DNA from: Candidatus Zixiibacteriota bacterium
GTDB lineage: Bacteria; Zixibacteria; MSB-5A5; GN15; FEB-12
Assembly: GCA_034439475.1 (NCBI GenBank)
Contig: JAWXAN010000046.1
Span: 1-38,762, forward strand
Reading direction: 5' to 3'
DNA: 38,762 nucleotides
Positions 26,896-34,553 of the stretch are shown in pieces (within the stretch, counting starts at the first letter, position 1; each line of letters opens with the position of its first letter). The notes beneath the pieces were generated by a model. The model ran no database searches, was not told the origin of the DNA, and was given only the letters and a program-made list of their open reading frames with translations. A program made the position numbers and the translations under genes.

Positions 26896-27007
26896 CCGCC
26901 GTTTCGACTTTCCTGTGTGAGCACCCATATTTAATTTCAATTTCTTATGATCAACGGATCATTGTCTTGTGGTGCTTCAATATAAAACAGGATGTCGTTC
27001 ATATGTT

Positions 27008-27205
27008 CTACAGAGTATCGCTACCCGCGAATTCAGCCGAGTTATTGTGGCCGAATTTTTCAGCTTTACTTAGACCCTGCGAAATTTTATCTTTGATGCT
27101 TCCCATTTTTTCAGTGAGAGTACCGCGCAGTTCGCGGCCCGATTTTGGCGCGAAGAGAAGGCCGAGGCCCGCTCCCAGTAATGCGCCCAAGGTTAAACTA
27201 CTCAT
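27008..27205 (-). CDS. YtxH domain protein (third copy)
   Basis: 65 residues from the ATG at 27205 (GGAGG, 5-6 bases); the upstream ATG at 27241 lacks a site. A glycine-rich membrane helix (LGALLGAGLGLLFAPKSGREL) is followed by a short amphipathic helix (KMGSIKDKISQGLSKAEKF). This is the YtxH/gas-vesicle-protein-like pattern. Function is unknown; in Firmicutes ytxH belongs to the general stress regulon. It is the last of three consecutive YtxH genes. Confidence 0.85.
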   Translation of the reverse strand: MSSLTLGALLGAGLGLLFAPKSGRELRGTLTEKMGSIKDKISQGLSKAEKFGHNNSAEFAGSDTL

Positions 27206-27233
27206 AAATCCTCCGTTTCCAGAAACGGGGTGA

Positions 27234-27506
27234 TTAAACATATCGCCCTTGGTTCTTCTGGCTTCCTAATTGTGATTTTTTGTCACGAATAAATGAACCG
27301 GCCTTTTCAAGCCCTTGATCCACTTTGCTTGTTATATCCTTGCCTTTGGTGACAAGTTGCTCGCGCATCTCGCGCCCACTTTTCGGAGCGTAAAGAAGCG
27401 CAATACCGGCGCCAATTAGCGCGCCGATAAGGAATTGTCCCCAGCCGATACTCGGCCCGGAACTAATATCGCGGTGTAATGCGTATTGTAAATCTGTGTT
27501 ATACAT
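27234..27506 (-). CDS. YtxH domain protein (second copy)
   Basis: 90 residues from the ATG at 27506 (GAGGG upstream); the frame extends to 27557 without a better start. The core FLIGALIGAGIALLYAPKSGREMREQL is a glycine-zipper helix plus the APKSGRE motif, followed by an amphipathic coiled region (KDITSKVDQGLEKAGSF). Its start lies inside the end of the first YtxH gene (8-base overlap), so the three copies are tightly coupled. Confidence 0.85.
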   Translation of the reverse strand: MYNTDLQYALHRDISSGPSIGWGQFLIGALIGAGIALLYAPKSGREMREQLVTKGKDITSKVDQGLEKAGSFIRDKKSQLGSQKNQGRYV

Positions 27507-27744
27507 TGCGTCCCTCGTCTGTTTGAGAGGTGTAATCTGACATTCTATTTTTGCCAAAATTCTTTACGCTCTGGATGCCTTCCTCAGCCATTCCTTTTAC
27601 CTGCTTGCTTTTGTCCACAATCATCTGACGGACTTCGGAACCCGGACGGGGCGCATACAGAAAAGCTACTTCCGCTCCGATTGCGGCACCAAGGAGAAAT
27701 GTGCCCCATGAGCTTCCACTGTTTGAAGGATCGTTATATGGCAT
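27499..27744 (-). CDS. YtxH domain protein (first copy)
   Basis: 81 residues, ATG at 27744 with AGAGGT upstream. Pattern: FLLGAAIGAEVAFLYAPRPGSEVRQM, then KSKQVKGMAEEGIQSVKNFGKN. The Glu in the middle of the membrane helix (GAEVA) is unusual for the family, whose helices are normally uncharged. It overlaps the DUF948-like gene by 11 bases and the second YtxH gene by 8. Confidence 0.85.
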   Translation of the reverse strand: MPYNDPSNSGSSWGTFLLGAAIGAEVAFLYAPRPGSEVRQMIVDKSKQVKGMAEEGIQSVKNFGKNRMSDYTSQTDEGRNV

Positions 27745-28165
27745 CGTGTACCTCTACTTTCGGTTGATGGTTTTGTGTACGATTAAATATTGACTGGACA
27801 AACATTGTCAATCCGCCGCGTACGATATTTAGCAAACGTGTGGCTGTATCAATCGGCACTTCGACTATTGACCCGACTTTGGAAACGATCCGGTTACCCT
27901 GATCGGACCATCCTCGGGCGGTGTGCATTATGTGTTCGACTTGATACCACTGTTGTTTCGCGCGACCGGACAATTCCTTGACATCGGCGATAAGGTCCTG
28001 CGAACTCTCGATAAGTGATTCAATTGGCGCCTTCAGGCCATCAATGATATTCACTACACGCTCAACGAGTTTTTTCACAGCGAATAGCGTCACTATCGTA
28101 AAGATGCATAGCGCCACTATTGAGATAGACGCAAGAAATAGCGCTACTTGCAGAGCATCTGACAT
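27734..28165 (-). CDS. DUF948-like membrane protein
   Basis: 143 residues, ATG at 28165 with GGAGG upstream. A single N-terminal membrane helix (about 7-28) is followed by a long amphipathic helical region (VKKLVERVVNIIDGLKAPIESLI, SQDLIADVKELSGRAKQQW) and a second hydrophobic-amphipathic stretch (LLNIVRGGLTMFVQSIF). This matches DUF948 proteins, which commonly precede YtxH genes in bacteria. It heads the four-gene overlapping set with the YtxH copies. Probably a membrane scaffold; function unknown. Confidence 0.75.
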   Translation of the reverse strand: MSDALQVALFLASISIVALCIFTIVTLFAVKKLVERVVNIIDGLKAPIESLIESSQDLIADVKELSGRAKQQWYQVEHIMHTARGWSDQGNRIVSKVGSIVEVPIDTATRLLNIVRGGLTMFVQSIFNRTQNHQPKVEVHDAI

Positions 28166-28216
28166 AGAGCCTCCACTTTCCTATCGACCCTGCATGGAGC
28201 CGACTGACAACAAACG

Positions 28217-29692
28217 TTACTTGTTAACACTAAATGTCGGTTCCCCGACTATTCGTTTCACTTTTTTCCCCGCCTCCAGCCGCTGTCCTTCCCCGACTTG
28301 GTTTATCAACGCAAGGGTCTCTGTCGTAACTGGTGTCGGAAAACTGCTTGCAAATTGGTCAACCGTCATGGCCAGATCCAATGTGACAATATCAAGCTTG
28401 AGCGGCTGCACGGATAGAGCTTTGGGATCTGTCAGGCGGTCGAAACTTTGCATCGCATTTCCAATAGCCATTTCATTTCGACTCCATCTGTCCGACGGAG
28501 AATAGCCCAACACTTGATAGACATTTCCCTCGTAGTCAATGAATGAGGCTATACCACTTAACTCACCCTGCTCGGTCTGAGCCCTAAACCGTCCTGATAC
28601 ATGGGGCAGACCGTTCACATTTCCTCGCGAAGTCCGCTCCGCTGACAATCCTTCCTGTGAGAAAAACTCCTGCGCGGCGGCATCGGCTGACTGTTGACTG
28701 GCGAGCGTTACCTGAATGATCCCATCTTGGTCGGGAGTGACAGCAAGCACGCCCTGTTTCTGGTTCGCATACTGCCAACCGGCCGGAAATTGAACTGTGA
28801 ATCGCAGATCAGGATGATAGAATGTGTTAATTTTAAAGTATCCCTCGCGCGGATTTTGACCGTAGGTCATGCCGTCAAGCCGATTCAAATCTGAATCGCG
28901 ATTGACAGTTGCGTTGCTTAAATTTCCGATCAGGGTGTCAAGCTGGCTTTGTATGCGCTCCTTGCGATTGCTTGGATCGGGATGGGTTGCAAGCCATTCT
29001 GGAACTCGCCCGGTCGCTTTTGCTCCGCCGCTCACATTTTCGAGCATATCAAAGACGCCAACCATTTCACGCGGGTCATTACCTGCCCGGCGCATGTATC
29101 GAAGGCCTAAATCGTCGGCCTGCTTTTCATCGTCTCTGCTGTATTTGAGAAAGAGCAATCCAAGACCGGCACTTGCCAGTTGTCCGTACTTTTGCAATCC
29201 GGGTTCGATAATCATTCCGGCAATAAGTCCAATTTGTGTCAATTGCTGTGTGCTCATTCTGTTAACAGAATGTTTAGCGGTTACATGGCCAATTTCATGA
29301 CCAAGCACACCAGCAAGTTCAGCTTCGTTATCCAAATGAGCGAGAATTCCCCGAGTTACATAAATATACCCGCCCGGTAGGGCAAAGGCATTGACAACCG
29401 GGTCATCAAGAACGCGGAATGTCCAAGGGAGGTCCGGCCGCTCTGAGGTTGCGGCAATCTCCGACCCGAGCTCTTGTATATATCGCTGGAGGTTTGAATC
29501 AGAATAAAGCCCAAGCGAAGTGCTGATCTGTTTATCAGCTTCTTTGCCCATGCTTATTTCCTGTGATTCGCTGATGAGATTGATTTTGCTCTCTCCTGTC
29601 GCCGGATTCTTGGCGCATCCAGTCAGCGTTAGTCCGCCCGCAAAAGTTAGAAGGAGAGCGTACGAAAATCCCGCTTTGCGAATTGATTCCAT
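28217..29692 (-). CDS. M48 family metalloprotease lipoprotein
   Basis: 491 residues from the ATG at 29692, which gives a clean lipoprotein signal (lipobox LTGC, Cys26). An upstream ATG at 29776 with AGGAAG further away is possible. The protease domain carries HEIGH (132-136) and the third zinc-ligand region RDDEKQADDLGLRYM (Glu189), as in BepA/YcaL/Oma1-like M48 enzymes. The C-terminal third (about 280-491) has a beta-rich domain (YFKINTFYHPDLRFTVQFPAGW) and a LysM-like end (VTTETLALINQVGEGQ, LEAGKKVKRI). Such proteases perform envelope quality control in the periplasm. Confidence 0.92.
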   Translation of the reverse strand: MESIRKAGFSYALLLTFAGGLTLTGCAKNPATGESKINLISESQEISMGKEADKQISTSLGLYSDSNLQRYIQELGSEIAATSERPDLPWTFRVLDDPVVNAFALPGGYIYVTRGILAHLDNEAELAGVLGHEIGHVTAKHSVNRMSTQQLTQIGLIAGMIIEPGLQKYGQLASAGLGLLFLKYSRDDEKQADDLGLRYMRRAGNDPREMVGVFDMLENVSGGAKATGRVPEWLATHPDPSNRKERIQSQLDTLIGNLSNATVNRDSDLNRLDGMTYGQNPREGYFKINTFYHPDLRFTVQFPAGWQYANQKQGVLAVTPDQDGIIQVTLASQQSADAAAQEFFSQEGLSAERTSRGNVNGLPHVSGRFRAQTEQGELSGIASFIDYEGNVYQVLGYSPSDRWSRNEMAIGNAMQSFDRLTDPKALSVQPLKLDIVTLDLAMTVDQFASSFPTPVTTETLALINQVGEGQRLEAGKKVKRIVGEPTFSVNK

Positions 29693-29835
29693 TATGTCCG
29701 GCTTGCCGCTAAGCCTAAGCAGAGCTGAGGAAGCCTGGTCGATGACAGACATACAACAAGAAAGCATATTTTTCATTTCAATTTCTTCTTCCTGCAAGCA
29801 ATGCTTAATAATGAACATCCAAAAAGTCCTATACA

Positions 29836-30384
29836 CTATTCTTTATACTTTTTAGTTGGTATCTCAGTCTCTTCGAGGTTAACATTAGCAGGGCCATTGA
29901 CTACTTTTCCATCGAAAGAAAAACGAGAGCCATGACATGGGCAATCAAACGATTGTTCTTCGTCATTCCGCCGGACTAGACACTTCAGGTGAGGGCATAT
30001 CGCGCTGAAAGCATGGAGGTGGCCATCACCGTCGCGATATACGGCAGTTTTATCAATTACTGCTCCGCTTCCGCGTTCAATAGTATCAAGCGACTCGTCC
30101 CCGTTACCAGTTAAATAGTTTTTGTATTGAGCTACAGAATTTGCGGCCTCTTTTACAAAAGTACCTATAGCGCCCGTCACCTTTCTTGAAGGATCGTACA
30201 TCTCGCTCCACTGGCTCTTTCTTCCGTGAATGAGATCAGGGATCAGTTCGCTGGCAATCGCGGCATGGGTAATTCCATTTCCTGAATCGCCAGTGATGAT
30301 GTATATATTTTCATCACCAGGATTCTTGCCAATGAAGGCAAGGCCGTCCGCGGGTTCTATAATTTGTCCGGACCAGCGATACAT
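29836..30384 (-). CDS. C-terminal part of FAD oxidoreductase/Rieske protein, after in-frame TGA
   Basis: 182 residues in the same frame as the gene upstream (30451-31446), separated from it by one TGA and 22 sense codons. It holds the last segment of the DAO-type FAD domain (QIIEPADGLAFIGKNPG; ITGDSGNGITHAAIA) and then a complete Rieske [2Fe-2S] domain with CPH ... CPCH ligands and FSFDGKVVNGPA. A GGGAG site six bases before the ATG at 30384 could allow separate translation. By homology the two parts form one protein of about 535 residues; here they may be a broken gene, a read-through product or a split pair. Confidence 0.8.
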   Translation of the reverse strand: MYRWSGQIIEPADGLAFIGKNPGDENIYIITGDSGNGITHAAIASELIPDLIHGRKSQWSEMYDPSRKVTGAIGTFVKEAANSVAQYKNYLTGNGDESLDTIERGSGAVIDKTAVYRDGDGHLHAFSAICPHLKCLVRRNDEEQSFDCPCHGSRFSFDGKVVNGPANVNLEETEIPTKKYKE

Positions 30385-30450
30385 GATTTCTCCCAGCTCA
30401 GGAAAACGCTTCCGGGCCCAGGATTCAATACGACGATATGGTTCACCCTT

Positions 30451-31446
30451 TCAGTCGTCTTCCTTATAAGGCTGTCCTGTCTTGTGGTCTTCACCGCCGA
30501 CCATGAGCAGGTCATGGTGGTCATTGAGCGGTTGAGTGCGAATGTAATGGTAGGGCTCGTTTCTACTCTCCGAGTCTTTATCTCCACTGTCCCACCAGAG
30601 AGCGCGAAGGACTGAATCTTTTGGAACCGGCCCGGCAATAACATACGTCCGGTACGCCGCCTGTTTGGTGTGCATGGTCACGATGTCATTGATTGGTGAA
30701 TTGGTAGCCAAAACAATGCTGCCGGCTGTTATTCGATAGCCAGTACTGGTCGTAACACCACTATGGTCTATCTTGTCGGCATGAGTTTTCGTAAATATCC
30801 GGCCGCCCCGTTTTACAATCGCATCAGCAACTCCCTTAAGAAATTTCAAAATGTGAAACTGTGCTTGATTGGGAAATCGAAGCGAGCGTCCTTTTTCAAC
30901 CGGGATACCTGGTATGTCTGGCATCATTTCTGTCTTTAAACCAGCATGCTGCGATGCGGTCAGCTCTTCGCTGAGCAGTTCTGCTTTCTCCGACGGGTGT
31001 AGAAATAGATAACCGTCGAGTCTCTCAAAATCACACTTTATCTGTTCATCATTAACTATTGACTCTATAACGTTGATCGCCCTTGTATGACCTGCCGCGA
31101 CTTTCTTTGCGGTTAGAGCATCGAACATCTTCTCTATTTCGAAATAACGTTCATCGACTCCCGTTGCAAGATGCGCCGTCGTTCGTCCGGTTTCTCCGCT
31201 TCCAAGTTGACCGTCTTCGACAATGGCAACACTCCTGCCCTCTTTCGCAAGCGCATAAGCGGTGATAACTCCCGCTATTCCACCGCCGACGATAACAACA
31301 TCGACTGTGATATCTTTGTGAAGCTCATCGAATAAAATCGGCTCAGTCGAATCAAGCCAGTAAGATAGGGTTGTGCCTGAACTGAAGACGTCATCTTCAA
31401 GATCGTTGTCGGTAGATTTTCGGGTCGGGCTATTCTGTGAGTCCAT
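30451..31446 (-). CDS. FAD-dependent oxidoreductase, N-terminal part (ends at in-frame TGA)
   Basis: 331 residues, ATG at 31446 with AAGGA upstream. The dinucleotide-binding motif VVIVGGGIAGVITAYALAKEG is at 51-71, followed by ETGRTTAHLATGVDERY, RFPNQAQFHILKFLKGV and VGGEDHKTGQPYKEDD just before the TGA at 30451-30453. The conserved reading continues past the TGA (KGEPYRRIESWARKRFPELG). The family is DadA-like FAD oxidoreductase with a C-terminal Rieske domain, often found near stress genes. The missing C-terminus would remove part of the FAD pocket unless supplied by the downstream piece. Confidence 0.85.
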   Translation of the reverse strand: MDSQNSPTRKSTDNDLEDDVFSSGTTLSYWLDSTEPILFDELHKDITVDVVIVGGGIAGVITAYALAKEGRSVAIVEDGQLGSGETGRTTAHLATGVDERYFEIEKMFDALTAKKVAAGHTRAINVIESIVNDEQIKCDFERLDGYLFLHPSEKAELLSEELTASQHAGLKTEMMPDIPGIPVEKGRSLRFPNQAQFHILKFLKGVADAIVKRGGRIFTKTHADKIDHSGVTTSTGYRITAGSIVLATNSPINDIVTMHTKQAAYRTYVIAGPVPKDSVLRALWWDSGDKDSESRNEPYHYIRTQPLNDHHDLLMVGGEDHKTGQPYKEDD

Positions 31447-31865
31447 AATGATATTCCTTCATCGAGTGTAGCAGACGACTTAAAACGGTGTTATTGTCGA
31501 CATTTTTTGTATAGAACCATCTGCGATGCCAAACGTAATTTTTCTGAAGAGAGATTCTGTTTACGCAGGTGAAAGAAAATGTAAGCGCGCCTATACGTGA
31601 AATTCGCAAGGTCTTGCTTTTGGCCATACCATCTAAAATTTGTAAAAGTGCGACAGACCCGGTATCAGCCCCGTCAAAGGTTCATCATCTCATAACACAT
31701 ACGGGATGATTAACCCGCACACTTCGACCTGTAAGCAAACGAAAGTGTGCTCAGGGTACGAGCACAATCATTCTCAATAGAACAAGTGATTTAAACAATT
31801 TTCGCCCCTGAGCATTTCTTCCGTTGCGATCCGCGATACCATTCTGCGCACTCGTCGCGTTTATA
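31447..31865. other. 419-bp intergenic region with overlapping hairpins
   Basis: No convincing gene: a 65-codon frame at 31430-31627 is basic, lacks a clear ribosome site and overlaps the oxidoreductase start. The region is the probable leader of the oxidoreductase gene. Two inverted repeats overlap here: 31718-31726 with 31740-31749 (one bulge), and TGTGCTC 31746-31752 with GAGCACA 31760-31766. They share bases 31746-31749, so only one can form at a time. Confidence 0.5.
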
Positions 31866-32018
31866 TCAGACAGTGGGTTTTCGACCGCTGAACAAATTAT
31901 ACAGTACGACGATAACGGCTACGGCAAGCAGCACATGCAGAAACCCGCCCAGGACGAACCCGGTTACTGTTCCGAGCAACCATAGTACGAGTAAGATTAT
32001 TGCTATTGTCCACAACAT
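31866..32018 (-). CDS. Lmo0937-like mini membrane protein, second copy
   Basis: 50 residues from the ATG at 32018 (GGAG upstream, 6 bases). Two hydrophobic helices: MLWTIAIILLVLWLLGTVTG and FLHVLLAVAVIVVLYNLF, ending GRKPTV. It is a paralogue of the 49-residue protein at 26699-26848. Function unknown. It lies 22 bases downstream of a short lipoprotein-like gene. Confidence 0.85.
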   Translation of the reverse strand: MLWTIAIILLVLWLLGTVTGFVLGGFLHVLLAVAVIVVLYNLFSGRKPTV

Positions 32019-32040
32019 TGGATACTCCTCATTCTGAAGT

Positions 32041-32229
32041 CTACCTCTCCCATTGAGAGAAGACTTCACTTGTTGTTAATTCCCAGTCAACTGTTTTAGT
32101 TTGTACATCAATTCGCTTGCCGCAACTGAAAGGCAAAAGGAGCATCGCGCCAACCAATACCATTCTTCCGACGACCGGGCTGTTTGCCCTGTGTGACAGA
32201 GTGGCTCCTTGGTCTAATTTCATTGGCAT
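32041..32229 (-). CDS. small lipoprotein-like hypothetical
   Basis: 62 residues, ATG at 32229 with AGAGGA upstream. A central hydrophobic stretch (VVGRMVLVGAMLLLPFSC) ends in a lipobox-like Cys36, followed by a charged tail (KRIDVQTKTVDWELTT). If processed, the mature part would be only about 27 residues. A shorter start at the inner ATG (32163) would give a more standard signal. Unknown family; location 22 bases before the mini membrane gene suggests cotranscription. Confidence 0.45.
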   Translation of the reverse strand: MPMKLDQGATLSHRANSPVVGRMVLVGAMLLLPFSCGKRIDVQTKTVDWELTTSEVFSQWER

Positions 32230-32282
32230 TAGATCCTCTTACTCTCGCCCTCTTCATTTGCTACAACCTATAGGGAAAATGA

Positions 32283-32307
32283 GGGACAGCCCTTTGGGCG
32301 CTGTCCC
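32283..32307 (-). terminator. hairpin downstream of the Ser/Gly-rich gene
   Basis: GGGACAGC at 32283-32290 pairs with GCTGTCCC at 32300-32307 around a 9-base loop. It is about 80 bases beyond the stop at 32388, and a modest T-rich stretch follows on the minus strand. A second perfect palindrome, CTGTCAAA/TTTGACAG (32354-32371), lies closer to the stop. Either could form the 3' end of that mRNA. Confidence 0.5.
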
Positions 32308-32387
32308 ATTATTATCTTATTTAAGGTACGTTCTTGTTTTCACATATCATCAACTGTCAAATTTTTGACAGAGAGTGAAGTTCAAAG

Positions 32388-33377
32388 TTAGTATCCACCA
32401 CCGCTACCTGAACCGCTGGTTCCTTGACGAACGCCGCTCTTGTTGGTTTTGGGCGTGGTTCCGGTTTTCTTCGTGTCACTCTTCATCTGAGAGACGCGTT
32501 CATTGCACTGCTCGATGTGTTGATCAATTTTCGACTCGAGTTGGTGAACTTCTTCGTTGTGTTGCTCAAGCTGGCGTCTGACCTGGTCAACTTCGCCTGT
32601 TGGTGGAATTCTATTGAAGTTATCTTCGAGCAGGCTGAAGTCTTCAGATATGCTTTGGAAATCCGTTACGAGTTCTTGTGTCGCGTAAGTCTGGCCTTTC
32701 ATGCCAGCGCTACCTGATACTCCAGCGCGTCCTGATGTACCAGTACCGCTACCTGAAGAGGTGGCGTCACCAATTCCGTTACCCGATGTTCGTGGCTGGC
32801 CGCTTCGTGATGTCATGGTATCTGACTGTCTACCGGATTGTCCCGGCGTACCTGACGTTGGGGATTCTGATCCCATCGAACCGGTTGTGCCTGAGCCGCT
32901 CTTTTTGCCAGAACCAGTACCAGTCGAAGCTCCCATACCGCCCGAGGTACCTGAGTTCAGGCCAGGGTTGCTTCCTGAAGTCTGCCCGGTAGTGCCGTCC
33001 ATGCCTGGTGCCATAAGAACTTGTTGATACTGAGTAAGCTCTACTCTGTAGTCAGCAAGCATTTGACGATGTTTGGTCATCTCTCTTTGGAGTTTCGCCT
33101 TGTCGTCTATGTCTATCATCAAGTCCACATGTTCGTGAATTTTGTCGAAATGAGTTCTGAGGGCTCTAGTCTGTTTGTCCATTTTATCTGTCCACTGCAC
33201 GTTATTCCCGCTCTGCATGCCTTGGGTCGAATGTTCTGGAGTGGACGTTTTCGGGGTGTGTCGCATCGTTGTATCGGTTGTTGTCTTGTCTCCTTGGCGT
33301 TCCATCTGGCCAAAGCCGATAACTGCCAAAAGCAGAATCCCGACAACTGTCAGAGTCGAAATTGTTGATTTCCTCAT
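32388..33377 (-). CDS. secreted protein with Ser/Gly/Thr-rich linker between helical domains
   Basis: 329 residues, ATG at 33377 with GGGAG upstream and a signal peptide (TVVGILLLAVIGFGQ). Residues about 55-120 are helical (DKQTRALRTHFDKIHEHVDLM; KHRQMLADYRVELTQYQQ). Residues about 125-225 are low-complexity Ser/Gly/Thr (for example GSGKKSGSGTTGSMGSES). A second helical part spans about 230-300 (FQSISEDFSLLEDNFNRI; VDQVRRQLEQHNEEVHQLE), then a Gly/Ser tail. I recognise no family. A flexible periplasmic or surface spacer joining two coiled-coil ends is inference. It is flanked by stress-type genes. Confidence 0.65.
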   Translation of the reverse strand: MRKSTISTLTVVGILLLAVIGFGQMERQGDKTTTDTTMRHTPKTSTPEHSTQGMQSGNNVQWTDKMDKQTRALRTHFDKIHEHVDLMIDIDDKAKLQREMTKHRQMLADYRVELTQYQQVLMAPGMDGTTGQTSGSNPGLNSGTSGGMGASTGTGSGKKSGSGTTGSMGSESPTSGTPGQSGRQSDTMTSRSGQPRTSGNGIGDATSSGSGTGTSGRAGVSGSAGMKGQTYATQELVTDFQSISEDFSLLEDNFNRIPPTGEVDQVRRQLEQHNEEVHQLESKIDQHIEQCNERVSQMKSDTKKTGTTPKTNKSGVRQGTSGSGSGGGY

Positions 33378-33443
33378 AGAATTTTCTCTCCCTTGTTTAC
33401 TGGTTTTTTACTCCATTATTCCCTGTGTTCATACACCTCATAT

Positions 33444-33647
33444 CTAATGTGCGGTCGGAAACATATCCTCTACCTTTTCCTTGGTGTGTATTCGTCTCCA
33501 TTTGCCGGAAAGAAACGAAAGCCCGTCAGGATCCCGCTCTCGTGAGCCTATTCCGTGCTCGATCGACAGGACGCGGCCGCGTGACCGACTTGAAGTCCGG
33601 CAATTACAGCAGTTCCGCCCTTTTGTCTTCAGTTCCAAGTTTGCCAT
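33444..33647 (-). CDS. small basic hypothetical protein with CCNC cluster
   Basis: 67 residues from the ATG at 33647 (AAGGGG upstream). Features: a Cys-Cys-Asn-Cys cluster (residues 13-16), an Arg/Ser-rich stretch (RTSSRSRGRV) and SFLSGKWRRIHTKEKVEDMF. Too few cysteines are present for a classical zinc ribbon. No family recognised. It lies immediately downstream of two other unknown genes on the same strand. Confidence 0.4.
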   Translation of the reverse strand: MANLELKTKGRNCCNCRTSSRSRGRVLSIEHGIGSRERDPDGLSFLSGKWRRIHTKEKVEDMFPTAH

Positions 33648-33679
33648 AAACTTAACCCCTTTTTGAATGTCTGTTTCCC

Positions 33680-33889
33680 TCAGACAGACAGACTCTCCGA
33701 CGCCAATCGCACCGGGTGTTCGCAAGCAAAATGTCCTTTAAACTCACCACTCCAATAATATCTTCCGCTCTGCAGCACTTGCGTATTGTGTAGCAGAAGG
33801 ATAAACAGTAGTGCTGAAGCTGCCATCAAATGCGACGGCGACGTTCGGGTTGAAACTTCCCATACTAATAATTCAGCCTTGTGATTCAT
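33680..33889 (-). CDS. small single-helix membrane protein
   Basis: 69 residues from the ATG at 33889 (GGAG, 6 bases upstream), overlapping the 3' end of the IS110-like gene by 17 bases. One hydrophobic segment (about 22-36, MAASALLFILLLH) is followed by a polar tail with RYYWSGEFKGHFACEHP. No family recognised. The ribosome site and the overlap suggest it is translated together with the gene before it; support is modest. Confidence 0.4.
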   Translation of the reverse strand: MNHKAELLVWEVSTRTSPSHLMAASALLFILLLHNTQVLQSGRYYWSGEFKGHFACEHPVRLASESLSV

Positions 33890-34553
33890 ATAGACTCCAA
33901 TACTGTTCGATCGGCATCTGATCATTCTGGCGATCTAAGGCGGGTAACGACAGAGAAATTGTCGTCATTGCTTTTGTCTCCGCCAGCTCACTGATGGTCG
34001 GCAATACGATCGAACGTGGTTCTCTCGATGTCTGCCTACTGGTTTCGCTCGTCTGCGCTTCGGGTCTCTGTGTTGGCGAGACATCCAGCCAGTGGAGCGG
34101 GGTCGATACGACAGCAGAGGAAGGCGCTATCATACCTGGATTAACCTCTTCCGAATTGTCGGAGGGGGTAGAGCGCGGACTGTTCTTTCCAATACCCTGA
34201 TCTCCTGAAATTATACACTCAACTTTTTTTCTTGATATCGTTTGGTTTCGCAATAATGAGGCCAGTGTGACCGCATTCGTCGGTTCTATATCGTTTGATG
34301 CAATCGGAGAAACTGGCCATTGACGGCTGTCGGCAACTATGATTTTTCCCAGCGGCGAAAGCAAGTTTCGCACCCAGCGATTTTCCGGACAGTCTTCAAC
34401 AGCGGCAACAAACGGCCGCATCTTTTCAAATGCGCTAATAATCAATTCCGTGGAGCGGCAGGAGAACCGACGGGCAATACCACGAGAGCCGCGGTCGTCT
34501 TCTCGCGCCATCACGATAATGCCCTTTTCCAAAGTAATGCCGATATAATTCAT
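33873..34553 (-). CDS. IS110-transposase-like N-terminal domain with degenerate active site, Ser/Pro-rich C-terminus
   Basis: 226 residues from the ATG at 34553 (AAGGAG, 5 bases). Residues 1-105 resemble the DEDD RNase H-like domain of IS110/IS1111 transposases: MNYIGITLEKG (family: GxD), RPFVAAVEDCPENRWVRNLL (Glu53 kept), LGKIIVADSRQW and NDIEPTNAVTLASLLRN (family: TDxxDAxxLAxLL). The acidic residues at the first and last positions are Thr7 and Asn93. The C-terminal half is Ser/Thr/Glu/Pro-rich and lacks the transposase C-terminal domain. Likely a transposase relic or recruited domain. No inverted-repeat ends seen. Alignment is by memory only. Confidence 0.5.
   Translation of the reverse strand: MNYIGITLEKGIIVMAREDDRGSRGIARRFSCRSTELIISAFEKMRPFVAAVEDCPENRWVRNLLSPLGKIIVADSRQWPVSPIASNDIEPTNAVTLASLLRNQTISRKKVECIISGDQGIGKNSPRSTPSDNSEEVNPGMIAPSSAVVSTPLHWLDVSPTQRPEAQTSETSRQTSREPRSIVLPTISELAETKAMTTISLSLPALDRQNDQMPIEQYWSLYESQG

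Noticed and set aside
30440-30453. Selenocysteine insertion at the in-frame TGA
   Set aside because: No clear SECIS hairpin follows and the family has no Cys at this position by my reading; kept only as a remote option.
31430-31627. 65-codon minus-strand frame before the oxidoreductase gene
   Set aside because: Basic composition, weak ribosome site, and it overlaps the start of the better supported gene.
32678-33027. Pro/Val-rich plus-strand frames opposite the Ser/Gly-rich gene
   Set aside because: Antisense reading of the low-complexity minus-strand gene.
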